Assembly: GCA_002404675.1 (NCBI GenBank) | Contig: DHKE01000003.1 | Coordinates: forward strand, 1 to 29,494 | Length of the DNA: 29,494 bases | Reading direction: 5' to 3' | From: Porphyromonadaceae bacterium UBA4702 | Lineage (GTDB): Bacteria > Bacteroidota > Bacteroidia > Bacteroidales > Muribaculaceae | In this document: piece after piece, positions 1 to 7,860 of the stretch | Layout of the letters: each line of letters starts with the position of its first letter | How positions within the stretch are numbered: the stretch's first letter is position 1 | Notes under the pieces: model-generated | The model's input: the letters and a program-made list of their open reading frames with translations, nothing else | Told to the model about the DNA's origin: nothing | Databases searched by the model: none | Position numbers and translations under genes: made by a program

Positions 1-60
1 CCAACTTTTGGGGTGCAGTTCAGGCACGCCGTGTCCCTACTTGGCTGCGCATAAACGAGA

Positions 61-84
61 GGGTGTGCCAAATTAAGCACACCC
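61..84. repeat. 8-bp inverted repeat, possible terminator of an upstream gene
   Basis: GGGTGTGC at 61-68 and GCACACCC at 77-84 are perfect inverted arms around an 8-base AT-rich loop. No run of T follows on either strand, so this is a hairpin that may end transcription of a gene outside the window. The rest of 1-130 shows no gene or motif that I can support. Confidence 0.35.
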
Positions 85-130
85 ACCTACCCTGCTGTGC
101 GAAAACACGCACCTCAAGCGTTAATTGCGG

Positions 131-145
131 TGTTAAAATTTAACA
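131..145. promoter_or_regulatory. palindromic operator candidate
   Basis: TGTTAAA (131-137) and TTTAACA (139-145) form a perfect 15-base palindrome around a central A. It ends 24 bases before the TTG of the promoter at 170-200, a position that suits a dimeric activator. That it works as an operator is inference; no regulator is identified. Confidence 0.3.
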
Positions 146-169
146 TTGAGGTTAAAGTCAGGCAGCAGG

Positions 170-200
170 TTGCACATTTAGGCAACGTGAACTAACTTTG
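170..200 (+). promoter_or_regulatory. Bacteroidetes-type promoter for the crystallin-fold lipoprotein
   Basis: TTG at 170-172 is followed, after exactly 20 bases, by TAACTTTG at 193-200. This matches the Bacteroidetes -33/-7 consensus. The predicted transcript starts near 205, leaving about 65 untranslated bases before the ATG at 273. Confidence 0.75.
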
Positions 201-272
201 CACTCACAAACAATGTGTCCTAAACCTTCAGGCCAACGACACTTCACTAAATAGCCTAATAACCGAAACTTT

Positions 273-755
273 ATGAGAAAGTTTTTCAGCGCAGGTACAG
301 CCCTGCTCATCGGACTGTTCGCAGTCGGAGTTTCATCATGCAGCAATGATGACATGCCGGCTCGCGTGAACGAGAACACAGCCAAATTGGCTCCAGAAGA
401 GTATCTTACCATTTCATACAATGGCAAGAAGTATGCAAACGTGCCCACGGCATACGACGAAAACGGAGACTTCGTGTTCCTCGACACTGAGTTCTCCGAA
501 ATCTACAACAAGGAACTCAAGAACTGCGTCTCGATGTCGGTCAACCTCATTGACGACAACACAATCGAGATATACAAGAGCCTTGAAGAAAACCTGACCA
601 GCAAGGAAATCTCAACCCAGCATCTGGCAGAACAGTCTGCACAAATCACTCGTGCGGTTGTAAACCCGACATTGCCCTATATCGGCGAGGCAGACCTGTA
701 TGATGACAAGAAATTCCATGACAGAAACTTCAATTTCAGAATTCTTCCAAGCTAA
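273..755 (+). pseudogene. beta/gamma-crystallin-fold lipoprotein, N-terminal part up to an in-frame TAA
   Basis: This is the first part of what reads as one 268-codon gene (273-1076) interrupted by TAA at 753-755 (codon 161). Residues 1-22 form a lipoprotein signal peptide with the lipid-anchored Cys at 23. The following SNDD is the kind of acidic stretch linked to surface export of Bacteroidetes lipoproteins. Residues 30-130 form an unrecognised domain. From about residue 138 the first Greek-key repeat begins (DLYDDKKFHDRNF), and the stop falls inside it. The protein would sit on the outer membrane. A truncated 160-residue product is possible but would lack the fold. The reading frame continues without a shift after the stop, so a nonsense mutation or stop readthrough explains the layout better than two genes. 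Confidence 0.75.
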
Positions 756-1076
756 ACATCTATAGAACATGGGGATCTCAACAACCCCTACAAGTTCAAT
801 GACAAATGTTCCTCTCTGAAAGTGACTAATAAATTGCCGGAAGATGATAGTCAAGTATTTTACTTCGGCTCATACACCCTCAAATTCACAGAAGTGTCTT
901 TGGTATTCATTGGATATGATGACAAGTGGTATTCCGACAGAACATTCACTGTAATCGCAAATGCCAACGTCGTGCGTGAATACAAGGAACTGAAGAACTT
1001 CAATGACAAGATGAGTTCGTTCAAGATGTTCTTTTGCCCGAAAGGACAATATAAAACAGAGGGCGCATCTAAATAA
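756..1076 (+). pseudogene. beta/gamma-crystallin-fold lipoprotein, C-terminal part after the in-frame TAA
   Basis: This is the continuation of the gene starting at 273, in the same frame, ending with TAA at 1074-1076. It holds the end of Greek-key repeat 1 with the motif NDKCSS (codons 176-181 of the joined gene) and a full repeat 2, from GYDDKWYSDRTF to NDKMSS (codons 244-249). Both match the crystallin calcium-binding motif (N/D)(N/D)xx(S/T)S. The only usable start inside it is a GTG at 822, which would give 84 residues without a signal peptide or a complete first repeat, so independent function is unlikely. Base composition here (about 37% GC in two 60-base lines that I counted) is lower than in the part before the stop (about 52%). 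Confidence 0.72.
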
Positions 1077-1096
1077 CCAGAAATGACAGAAACATA

Positions 1097-1133
1097 CAGA
1101 ATATACTTGCTCTGTTGAGGCAAGTATATTCTG
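1097..1133. terminator. 14-bp perfect hairpin
   Basis: CAGAATATACTTGC (1097-1110) and GCAAGTATATTCTG (1120-1133) are perfect inverted arms with a 9-base loop. The hairpin starts 20 bases after the stop of the interrupted lipoprotein and lies 23 bases before the next start. No T-run follows, so it may terminate transcription partially, stabilise an mRNA end or mark a processing site. No TAnnTTTG promoter is visible between it and 1157. Confidence 0.55.
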
Positions 1134-1156
1134 CACAACAATTATAAAACAAGGCT

Positions 1157-1576
1157 ATGAAAAAATTTCAATATGCATTCTGCTCCATATTTGCCACACT
1201 ATTATTTTTCATATCCTGTGACGATAAGTACAATGGACCAACTATTGAATCGACTGGGAGTCCGCGAGATATGACCTATAAAAAGGAGTATGTAAAAGTA
1301 TATGTCGATGGGGCTGAAAGGACCTCTGTGTCTGAAATCAGAATGTCCTCGGAAATTACCGACAAGGAAAACAAGATATACAACACAAATCTCCGAATAA
1401 AAGGCCTCAAAAAGAAAAACAAGGCATCGAATGTGTCTGTCGTTTCAACTCTCGAAGATTTTACAGGGACATACGAGATGGACGGCAAAACATACGATGT
1501 CACGGGTGAGTTCCATGGATATACTTATCTCCCCGCCGAAATGGAGATTGTAGTAAACTTCACATCGAGGAAATGA
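1157..1576 (+). CDS. small lipoprotein of unknown function
   Basis: The product has 139 residues. Residues 1-20 form a lipoprotein signal peptide (FFISC), with Cys21 followed by DDK, an acidic +2/+3 start consistent with outer-membrane or surface placement. The mature part is short and mostly beta-strand-like, with repeated polar strands and GTYEMDGKTYDVTGEF near the end. It could be a small beta-barrel or calycin-like fold, but I do not recognise the family. Its TGA overlaps the ATG of the TonB-dependent receptor by four bases (ATGA, 1573-1576), so the two are probably translationally coupled. Two sample lines are about 37-40% GC, far below the roughly 65% sampled in the receptor gene. That contrast suggests a separate origin. 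Confidence 0.85.
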   Translation: MKKFQYAFCSIFATLLFFISCDDKYNGPTIESTGSPRDMTYKKEYVKVYVDGAERTSVSEIRMSSEITDKENKIYNTNLRIKGLKKKNKASNVSVVSTLEDFTGTYEMDGKTYDVTGEFHGYTYLPAEMEIVVNFTSRK

Positions 1577-3834
1577 TGAAAAGCATACTTGCGGCGGGGA
1601 CATTCGCGGCATTGGCGGCTGTTCCTGCTTTTGCGCAAACGCCCTCTGACTCCGTGCCGGCACAGACGCTCGACGAGGTAATAGTCACGGCAAGCGACGC
1701 GCAGCGCAACCTGAAAGCGGCAGAAATGGGCCGCCACGTGATAAGCGGCGACGTTATCCTGAAGCTGCCGGTGCTGTTCGGCGAGCCAGACGTGGTCAAG
1801 ACTTTGCAGACGCTCCCGGGCGTGGCGCAGGGAGTCGAGGGCTTTGCCGGGCTGTATGTACACGGCGGCGACAATGACCAGAACCTGTTCCTGTACAACG
1901 GCCTGCCGCTGTACCATGTCAGCCACGTCGGAGGCATCTTCTCCTCGTTCAACGTATCGACCATCCACAACGTCGATTTCTTCAAGTCGGCATTCCCGGC
2001 ACGCTACGGCGGACGCATCTCCAGCATCACCGACGTCAAGATGAAAGCGCCTGACTTCGAGCGGTTCACCGGCAAGTTCACCGTAGGTCTGCTCGCAGCA
2101 AACGGCTACATCTCCGGGCCGATAGTCCGCGACAAGCTCGCTTTCAGCGCGGCAGTGCGCCGCTCGTGGATAGACATCGTGGGGCTGCCGGCACTCGCCA
2201 TTTTCAATGCAATTCAGCACAAGGACGGCAAGAAGACCATTGCCGGCTATAACTTCATGGACTTCAACGCCCGCTTGGACTGGAAGGTCGGCGACGGCAA
2301 GATATACGCAATCGGATATTACGGCCGCGACTACCTCAAGATAGGCGACCGCAAGTTTGAGACCGACGACAGCGGTTATTCATACTATCCCAACCCCGAC
2401 GGCTCATACACGACAATCGAAGAGGACACGAAATTCTTTGACGAGAACACCAACCGCCTCGTGTGGGGCAACTGGGGCGTGTCGCTCAATGCCGACTACC
2501 GCCTCGGAGGCGGCATGCTGACCGGCTCGGTGTACTATACGCGCTATTTCTCAAGCTACCGCCAGAAGCAGGAGCATCAGAACGACCTTTCCGACCCCTC
2601 GACATACGGCTACTCCATCAACGGCACGAAAAACTCAATCGCCGACATCGGCGTTAACGCGCAGTATATGCAGCAGTTCGGGCAGGTCTACCTGCTCAAG
2701 CTCGGCACAGGGTATGTCCACCACAACTACCACCCCGACGGCATCGAGAATGAGTACTGCGACGCTGACAGCTACCGCAACGACAACAACGGCAACCCGC
2801 AGGTGCGGTCAAATGAGGTGTTCGCATACGTTGACAACCTGTTCAACTTCGGCGAGTGGGCATCGCTCGATGCCGGGCTGCGCTTCGTAAGCCACCGCAT
2901 CGGGGGACGCTCCTTCCCGCGCCTCGAGCCGAGGGCTTCCGTGCGCGTCAACGTGACCGAGGACTACAGCATCAAGGCCTCGTATGCCCGCATCAACCAG
3001 TATGTGCAGCAGGTGTCGAGCAACTACATAAGCCTTCCCACCGACCTGTGGCAGCCTGTGGGCAAAGGCCTCGAGCCGCTGGGCAGCGACCAGTATTCCG
3101 TAGGCGTATACGGGAACCTCCCACGCGAGATGTTCTTCTCCGTCGAGGGGTGGTACAAGCAGATGCGCAACCTGGTGGAATACCGCGAGGGCATCTCCTC
3201 AATCGACCCGAAGCTCGACTGGGACGACAAGATCACCGGCGGCAAGGGGTGGGCTTACGGCGTTGACCTGAGCGTGACCAAGGAGTTCGGCAAGGTGCGC
3301 GGCACTGTCAGCTACGGCCTGATGTGGAACTGGCGCAAGTTTGAGAAGCTGAATGGCGGGCTGAAATTCCCTGCCAAGTTTGACAACCGCCACAAGATAA
3401 ACATCAACGCCACCTACCGCCTGAACGAAAAGATCGAGTTCAATGCCGGGTGGACGTTCATGACCGGCAACCGCATGACCGTCGCGCTCTACAACTATGA
3501 CGAGCCAGGCGACTTCTTTCCCGACGCACCGACCACCGGCACCGGTCCCAATGAGTCTGACAGTTCACTGACCGAGGGAATAGGCTACTATTCGGGGCGC
3601 AACAATGTGCGGTTGCCAGCATACCAGCGGCTCGACATCGGCATGAGCCTCTACAAGAAGCTCAAGAACGGACACCGCTCTATATGGAACTTCAGCCTCT
3701 ACAACGCCTATTGCTACATGAACGCGATGACGATAAAAAAAGAGGACACGGGGTATGGCACGATTGACCGCAATTTCCGCAAGCTGTGCCTGCTGCCCGT
3801 CATACCCTCCGTTTCATACACATACGAATTCTGA
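1573..3834 (+). CDS. TonB-dependent outer-membrane receptor
   Basis: The product has 753 residues. Residues 1-22 form a signal peptide ending AFAQ. A TonB-box-like stretch, LDEVIVTAS, follows near residue 35. The plug domain spans roughly 60-165 and contains VKTLQTLPGV, YVHGGDNDQNLFLYNGLPLY and FPARYGGRISSITDVKM. The rest is a beta-barrel ending in a terminal Phe (YTYEF), the usual outer-membrane insertion signal. Such receptors import a ligand, often a metal complex or peptide, using energy from TonB-ExbBD. The ligand here cannot be read from sequence. Many Bacteroidetes relatives carry a carboxypeptidase-like regulatory domain before the plug; it is absent here. The start overlaps the upstream lipoprotein stop, and the DUF4249 partner follows after four bases, so the three form one operon. 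Confidence 0.93.
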   Translation: MMKSILAAGTFAALAAVPAFAQTPSDSVPAQTLDEVIVTASDAQRNLKAAEMGRHVISGDVILKLPVLFGEPDVVKTLQTLPGVAQGVEGFAGLYVHGGDNDQNLFLYNGLPLYHVSHVGGIFSSFNVSTIHNVDFFKSAFPARYGGRISSITDVKMKAPDFERFTGKFTVGLLAANGYISGPIVRDKLAFSAAVRRSWIDIVGLPALAIFNAIQHKDGKKTIAGYNFMDFNARLDWKVGDGKIYAIGYYGRDYLKIGDRKFETDDSGYSYYPNPDGSYTTIEEDTKFFDENTNRLVWGNWGVSLNADYRLGGGMLTGSVYYTRYFSSYRQKQEHQNDLSDPSTYGYSINGTKNSIADIGVNAQYMQQFGQVYLLKLGTGYVHHNYHPDGIENEYCDADSYRNDNNGNPQVRSNEVFAYVDNLFNFGEWASLDAGLRFVSHRIGGRSFPRLEPRASVRVNVTEDYSIKASYARINQYVQQVSSNYISLPTDLWQPVGKGLEPLGSDQYSVGVYGNLPREMFFSVEGWYKQMRNLVEYREGISSIDPKLDWDDKITGGKGWAYGVDLSVTKEFGKVRGTVSYGLMWNWRKFEKLNGGLKFPAKFDNRHKININATYRLNEKIEFNAGWTFMTGNRMTVALYNYDEPGDFFPDAPTTGTGPNESDSSLTEGIGYYSGRNNVRLPAYQRLDIGMSLYKKLKNGHRSIWNFSLYNAYCYMNAMTIKKEDTGYGTIDRNFRKLCLLPVIPSVSYTYEF

Positions 3835-3838
3835 CAAA

Positions 3839-4834
3839 ATGAGACACCCGATACCATACCTCGCCGCTTGCATCGCGCTCATGGCTTTTGCGACAAGCTG
3901 CTACCAGGACATAGACCTCGACAAATACAAGGGGCAGGAGGGCGAGAATATGCTGACCCTCAACTCGATAGTCAACCCGGATTCGACTGTCGCGGTGGCT
4001 GCCACGCGCACTTACTTCTATTCAGACGACCACCCAGACCATGACTATGTCACCGGCCTCGACATCGCGCTCTACATCAACGGCGAGCCGCGAGGCACAT
4101 TGACCTACAGCGAGAACAGACACCTGTATATGTCTACGGTCAAGCCCCTCGAGGGTGACGAAGTGGAGTTGCGCACCGTATACGACAGCAAGCCGGTCAG
4201 CTGCAAAGGCATCATCCCGCACAAGATAAGCATCGAGAGCATCGACGCTTCGGTGCGCGGCCCGTTATATGTGTACACCGGCTCCGACTACATAGTCTCA
4301 TACGAGGTGACTTTCACCGACCCGGCAGACGAGGAAAACTATTATTTCCTGCAATACGACAAGACCAGCCACATGCTCCCGGGGATAACCATGGGGGAAC
4401 GTGATTTCACGGACGAGTACGTATTCCAGCAGCTTGCCCGCCGCATCAACGCCGTTGTACCGGGCTGGGAACCGTACTGTCCATACGGACTGCCATTCTC
4501 CGACTACGGCATTGACGGGGAAACGCACACGCTCCTGGTGAAAGAGATTTTACAGACGGACGGGTGGTCTTTTCCGCCCTCCAATACGGAGGTAACGATG
4601 CCTCGCAAGTTCATGCTGTACGCCATTTCACGTGACTACTACGAATACCTCGTCAGCGTGCTGTACAACGACCCTCTCTCTGACGGTCTGCACGGCGGCA
4701 TGGTGGACATAGGCGTGAGCGAGCCTATGAAGTACTACAACAACATCGACGGCGGAGTGGGCGTATTAGGCACATACTCGCTCGACACTAAGGATTTGGA
4801 CGTAATGCCGCTCCTGCGCCGCTCACCCCAATAA
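3839..4834 (+). CDS. DUF4249-family lipoprotein, partner of the TonB-dependent receptor
   Basis: The product has 331 residues from the ATG at 3839, four bases after the receptor stop. The frame is open upstream to 3755, but that part lies inside the receptor gene and lacks a signal peptide. Residues 1-20 form a lipoprotein signal (FATSC), with Cys21 as the anchor. The mature start, YQDIDLDKYKGQEGENMLTLNSIVNPDSTV, followed by a TRTYFYSDD stretch and a YINGE strand, fits DUF4249 proteins. These are encoded next to TonB-dependent receptors in Bacteroidetes and probably form a periplasmic or surface lid for ligand capture. The exact role is not established. The gene is convergent with the flippase gene, with only seven bases between the stops and no obvious terminator. 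Confidence 0.85.
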   Translation: MRHPIPYLAACIALMAFATSCYQDIDLDKYKGQEGENMLTLNSIVNPDSTVAVAATRTYFYSDDHPDHDYVTGLDIALYINGEPRGTLTYSENRHLYMSTVKPLEGDEVELRTVYDSKPVSCKGIIPHKISIESIDASVRGPLYVYTGSDYIVSYEVTFTDPADEENYYFLQYDKTSHMLPGITMGERDFTDEYVFQQLARRINAVVPGWEPYCPYGLPFSDYGIDGETHTLLVKEILQTDGWSFPPSNTEVTMPRKFMLYAISRDYYEYLVSVLYNDPLSDGLHGGMVDIGVSEPMKYYNNIDGGVGVLGTYSLDTKDLDVMPLLRRSPQ

Positions 4835-4841
4835 CCCACTC

Positions 4842-6305
4842 TCACTTGCGGCGTTTGAGGAGGTATGCGCGAGCGTCGGCGACTTCCGGCAAGCGCAATG
4901 CGCACGCCAGCGCGACGTATGCCACGGCGGCTACCGCGATGCGCAGCGCGAGCTGAACGGCTGCCACGTCCGTAACCAGCGACGCTCCCCACCCGGCGGC
5001 GAGGGCGACGGCGCTCAACGCCAACGCCGGCACCATGTCGGCGAGCATATACCGCACGCGGCACGAGGTCTTGCTCGAGGTGAGCAGCAGCACATACACC
5101 CATGTAATAGCAGAGGCGACCATCTGCCCCCACACCAATGCCTCGACTGTGCCGATGAATATCGTTACCGCCAATGCCGCGAGCATAGCCACGTCCTTGA
5201 CCGTCTCAACCGCCACAAGCGACCCGGCACGCCCGGCCGCAAGCAGGTAATTGTTGTAGGCGGAAATGAAGATGATGAACACGCCGCGCAGCGAGAGTAT
5301 CTGGAACAGGGGTATGGCATCGTCCCATTTCGTGCCGAACAGCGTGTGAAACAGCGGCGTGGCTATCATGGCAAGCCCGGCCATGAGCGGCACGACCGTC
5401 AGCGCGGCAAACCGGTCAACGCGCCGCATATAGCGCACAAACTCGGCAGCGTCGTCCTGAAAGCGCGACAGCAGCGGCACGAAGGTGGCGGTGATGATCT
5501 GCGACAGCGATGCTGTCCCCATCTTGCTCCACTTGTCGGCCTGTGTGTATACGCCCAGCATCCCCAGCGACCAACGCCCGATGACGAAGGTGTAGAGGTT
5601 TAGGAAGAACGTGTTGAGCAGCGAGCTGGAGAACACCCCCATGCCAACGCGGCGTATGCTGCGCATAGACTCGCGGCTGAACACCCACACAGGCCGCCAT
5701 CGCACCGCCAGCCACAGCCACGCCGTCTTGACGAAAGCGAGGCTGACCGTCTGCCATACCAACGCCCACACGCCCCAGCCCATCACGGCAAGCCAGATGC
5801 CCACCGCCCCAGACACGGCAAGTCCGGCGAGGTTGCTCAACGCTATCTGGCGCACCTCCATCTGCTTCATCAGGCGGTTGGTCTGCACGATGCCCAGCGC
5901 ATTGAGGATGAACGACAGGAACATCACACGCGACAGCAGCACAAGCCGCTCGCTGCGGAAGAAATCGGCTATCAGCGGCGCGGCAAACCACAGGAGTATG
6001 TATATCCCCACCGCCACGGCGGTGTTGAACCAGAACACCGTGCTGTAGTCGCGCTCGTCGGTCTCCTTCTTCTGCAGCAGAGCCGCGCCGAAGCCGCTGT
6101 CTACAAACACTATAGCGAAAGCCTGAAACATGGCTATCACGCCCGTCAGGCCGTAGTCTTCACGCGAGAGCAGGTTGGCAAGCACAACGCCTATGACCGC
6201 GAGTGCCACCTGTTGCGACACACGGTCTATCGTGTTCCATTTCAGCGTCCGCGCCGTCCGCTGCTTCAGCGACTGGCCAGGCGCGTTGTCCGCATTGACT
6301 TCCAT
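4842..6305 (-). CDS. polysaccharide/O-antigen flippase (MOP superfamily, Wzx-like)
   Basis: The product has 487 residues with about 12-14 hydrophobic helices. It opens with SLKQRTARTLKWNTIDRVSQQ, a typical N-terminus of bacterial oligosaccharide flippases, which move undecaprenyl-linked sugar units across the inner membrane. Middle-region features such as DSGFGAALLQKKETDERDYSTVFWFN are characteristic of the lipopolysaccharide-biosynthesis flippase group. I chose the ATG at 6305 because a well-formed promoter (6313-6343, minus strand) lies directly before it; a longer open frame from 6356 would start upstream of that promoter. The transcript would then have almost no leader. No glycosyltransferases are nearby, so its substrate is unknown. 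Confidence 0.88.
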   Translation of the reverse strand: MEVNADNAPGQSLKQRTARTLKWNTIDRVSQQVALAVIGVVLANLLSREDYGLTGVIAMFQAFAIVFVDSGFGAALLQKKETDERDYSTVFWFNTAVAVGIYILLWFAAPLIADFFRSERLVLLSRVMFLSFILNALGIVQTNRLMKQMEVRQIALSNLAGLAVSGAVGIWLAVMGWGVWALVWQTVSLAFVKTAWLWLAVRWRPVWVFSRESMRSIRRVGMGVFSSSLLNTFFLNLYTFVIGRWSLGMLGVYTQADKWSKMGTASLSQIITATFVPLLSRFQDDAAEFVRYMRRVDRFAALTVVPLMAGLAMIATPLFHTLFGTKWDDAIPLFQILSLRGVFIIFISAYNNYLLAAGRAGSLVAVETVKDVAMLAALAVTIFIGTVEALVWGQMVASAITWVYVLLLTSSKTSCRVRYMLADMVPALALSAVALAAGWGASLVTDVAAVQLALRIAVAAVAYVALACALRLPEVADARAYLLKRRK

Positions 6306-6312
6306 TGCAGTG

Positions 6313-6343
6313 CAAATATAGCGAATTGCCCCCGAACCGCCAA
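6313..6343 (-). promoter_or_regulatory. promoter of the flippase gene
   Basis: On the minus strand, TTG (6343-6341) is followed after 20 bases by TATATTTG (6320-6313). Transcription should start near 6308, only about three bases before the ATG at 6305, which implies a leaderless or nearly leaderless mRNA. Confidence 0.7.
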
Positions 6344-6373
6344 CATTTTCCGCCACAGCTGGCCGCGCATCTT

Positions 6374-6453
6374 CGGAAAACGCACCTTTTCGACCCCTTA
6401 AAATCGCGGAAAACGCACCTTTTCGAGGGTCATTTTTCGCGGAAAACGCACCT
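6374..6453 (+). repeat. three direct repeats, 33-bp period, upstream of the ATPase gene
   Basis: The core CGGAAAACGCACCT starts at 6374, 6407 and 6440, exactly 33 bases apart. The first two copies extend further (TTTTCGA). The third runs into the -33 region of the promoter at 6471-6478, where no TTG is present. Iterated sites at that position suggest binding by an activator or by the downstream protein itself; this is inference. A related core in inverted orientation lies at 7882-7894, past the ATPase gene. Confidence 0.8.
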
Positions 6454-6470
6454 ATCTAAATAAAAATCAC

Positions 6471-6478
6471 TAACTTTG
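6471..6478 (+). promoter_or_regulatory. -7 element of the ATPase gene
   Basis: TAACTTTG at 6471-6478 lies 26 bases before the ATG at 6505. The expected -33 TTG is missing; the third 33-bp repeat unit occupies that place, so expression may need an activator. Confidence 0.6.
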
Positions 6479-6504
6479 TAGCGTCAAACCAATGTCGTTA
6501 CACA

Positions 6505-7860
6505 ATGCTGTACAGGAAGATAGCCAAGCAAATAGAGGAATTTCTGTCATCAAACTCTGACCGGATGCTCGTCATCGACGGCGCACGCCAGATAGGCAAG
6601 TCATACATCATACGCAACGTAGGGCAGAAAATGTTTCCGAACTACATTGAGATAAACATGGAGGAGGACAAGCTCGGCGACCGCGTGTTTGCCGAAGCAC
6701 GTACTGTCGAGGACTTTTACCTGGCCGTCAGCATGGTAGCCGGCGACAAAATGAAAGACCGCGCCTCGACGCTTGTTTTCATCGACGAGATACAGGCATA
6801 CGACCACCTGCTGACACTCGTCAAGTTTCTGATGCGAGACCGCCGCTTTACCTACATCGCCAGCGGCTCGCTGCTCGGCGTGTCGCTCCGCAAGACCCAG
6901 TCACTGCCGCTCGGAAGCCTCACGGTACAACACATGTACCCCATGGACTTCGAAGAGTTCCTGTACGCCAACGGCGTGGGCGATGCGGCAGTGCAGACCA
7001 TGAGGAAATGCTTCGACAGCAACGCCTCGTTGCCCGACGCCATACACGCACGGATGCTGAACCTGTTCCGCAAATACCTGCTCGTCGGAGGTCTGCCCAA
7101 AGCCGTCGCCTCATACGTCGAGAGCAAGAACATCGTCGAAGTGCGCGACATACAGCGCGAAGTCCTCGACCTGTACGGCGTGGATGCCTCAAAATATGAA
7201 GACCAAAGCAACCGCCGTCTGAAAATCAAGCGGATATACGACATGATACCATCGGTACTCGAAAACCGCAGGAAACGGATTGTAATCAAGGACATAGAGG
7301 GCAAGGACTGGAAACGCAGCAGCGACTACGCCGAGGAGTTCGACTACCTCATCTCGTCGGGCGTGGCTCTCGAGGTGCGTGCTGTCAGCAAACCCTCATA
7401 CCCGCTTGTCGAGAACAGCGGCAAGAACCTCCTGAAACTGTACATGAACGATGTCGGGCTGCTGTCAGGCATCTATTTCCGAAACAACATCAACGCCGTG
7501 ATGACAGACACTGCCAGCATAAACCTCGGCGCAGTCTATGAAACCGTCGTGGCGCAGGAGCTGCGGGCGCACGGATACCCGCTGTACTATTACGACAACA
7601 AGAAGAACGGCGAAGTGGACTACCTGATAGACGATGCGGACAACCTATCAAACATTCCCATTGAGGTCAAATCGGGCAAGGACTACAAAGTCCACAGCGC
7701 ACTCGACCGCTTCCTGTCGGTCAGCGAATACAATGTCAAGCGGGCGTATGTGCTGTCAAACGAGCAGCGCGTGTACACCGAAGAGGGCATAACATATATG
7801 CCGATATATTACGTCATGTTCTTCTCCAACGTCTCCCGCGTCATCGGCTCGCTCGACTGA
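6505..7860 (+). CDS. AAA-type ATPase with C-terminal DUF4143 domain
   Basis: The product has 451 residues. The N-terminal ATPase domain (AAA_14) has Walker A GARQIGKS at 26-33, Walker B VFIDEIQ at 91-97 and a sensor-like IASGS at 118-122. A helical middle region follows, then a C-terminal DUF4143 domain. Its ending, GAVYETVVAQEL (342-353), GEVDYLID (369-376) and IEVKSGK (386-392), resembles the PD-(D/E)xK nuclease fold, with E347 or E352, D372, E387 and K389 as candidate catalytic residues. These proteins are abundant and multicopy in Bacteroidales, but their role is not established; DNA maintenance, toxin-like and defence functions have been considered. The gene stands alone, has its own promoter and is flanked by related repeats on both sides. 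All key ATPase residues appear intact. Confidence 0.92.
   Translation: MLYRKIAKQIEEFLSSNSDRMLVIDGARQIGKSYIIRNVGQKMFPNYIEINMEEDKLGDRVFAEARTVEDFYLAVSMVAGDKMKDRASTLVFIDEIQAYDHLLTLVKFLMRDRRFTYIASGSLLGVSLRKTQSLPLGSLTVQHMYPMDFEEFLYANGVGDAAVQTMRKCFDSNASLPDAIHARMLNLFRKYLLVGGLPKAVASYVESKNIVEVRDIQREVLDLYGVDASKYEDQSNRRLKIKRIYDMIPSVLENRRKRIVIKDIEGKDWKRSSDYAEEFDYLISSGVALEVRAVSKPSYPLVENSGKNLLKLYMNDVGLLSGIYFRNNINAVMTDTASINLGAVYETVVAQELRAHGYPLYYYDNKKNGEVDYLIDDADNLSNIPIEVKSGKDYKVHSALDRFLSVSEYNVKRAYVLSNEQRVYTEEGITYMPIYYVMFFSNVSRVIGSLD

Noticed and set aside
1..60. possible end of an insertion sequence at the left edge
   Set aside because: The edge sequence looks unlike the following DNA, but no terminal inverted repeat partner, target duplication or transposase is visible.
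822..1076. separate small gene from GTG at 822
   Set aside because: It is in the same frame as the upstream lipoprotein and starts in the middle of a Greek-key repeat without a signal peptide, so it is better read as the second part of one interrupted gene.
1525..2220. 231-codon open frame on the minus strand across the receptor gene
   Set aside because: It is antisense to a clear TonB-dependent receptor, lacks any family motif and runs over the GC-rich gene as expected by chance.
6374..6453. CRISPR array
   Set aside because: There are only three short cores at a 33-base step, the would-be spacers are about 19 bases and partly repeated, and no cas gene is present.
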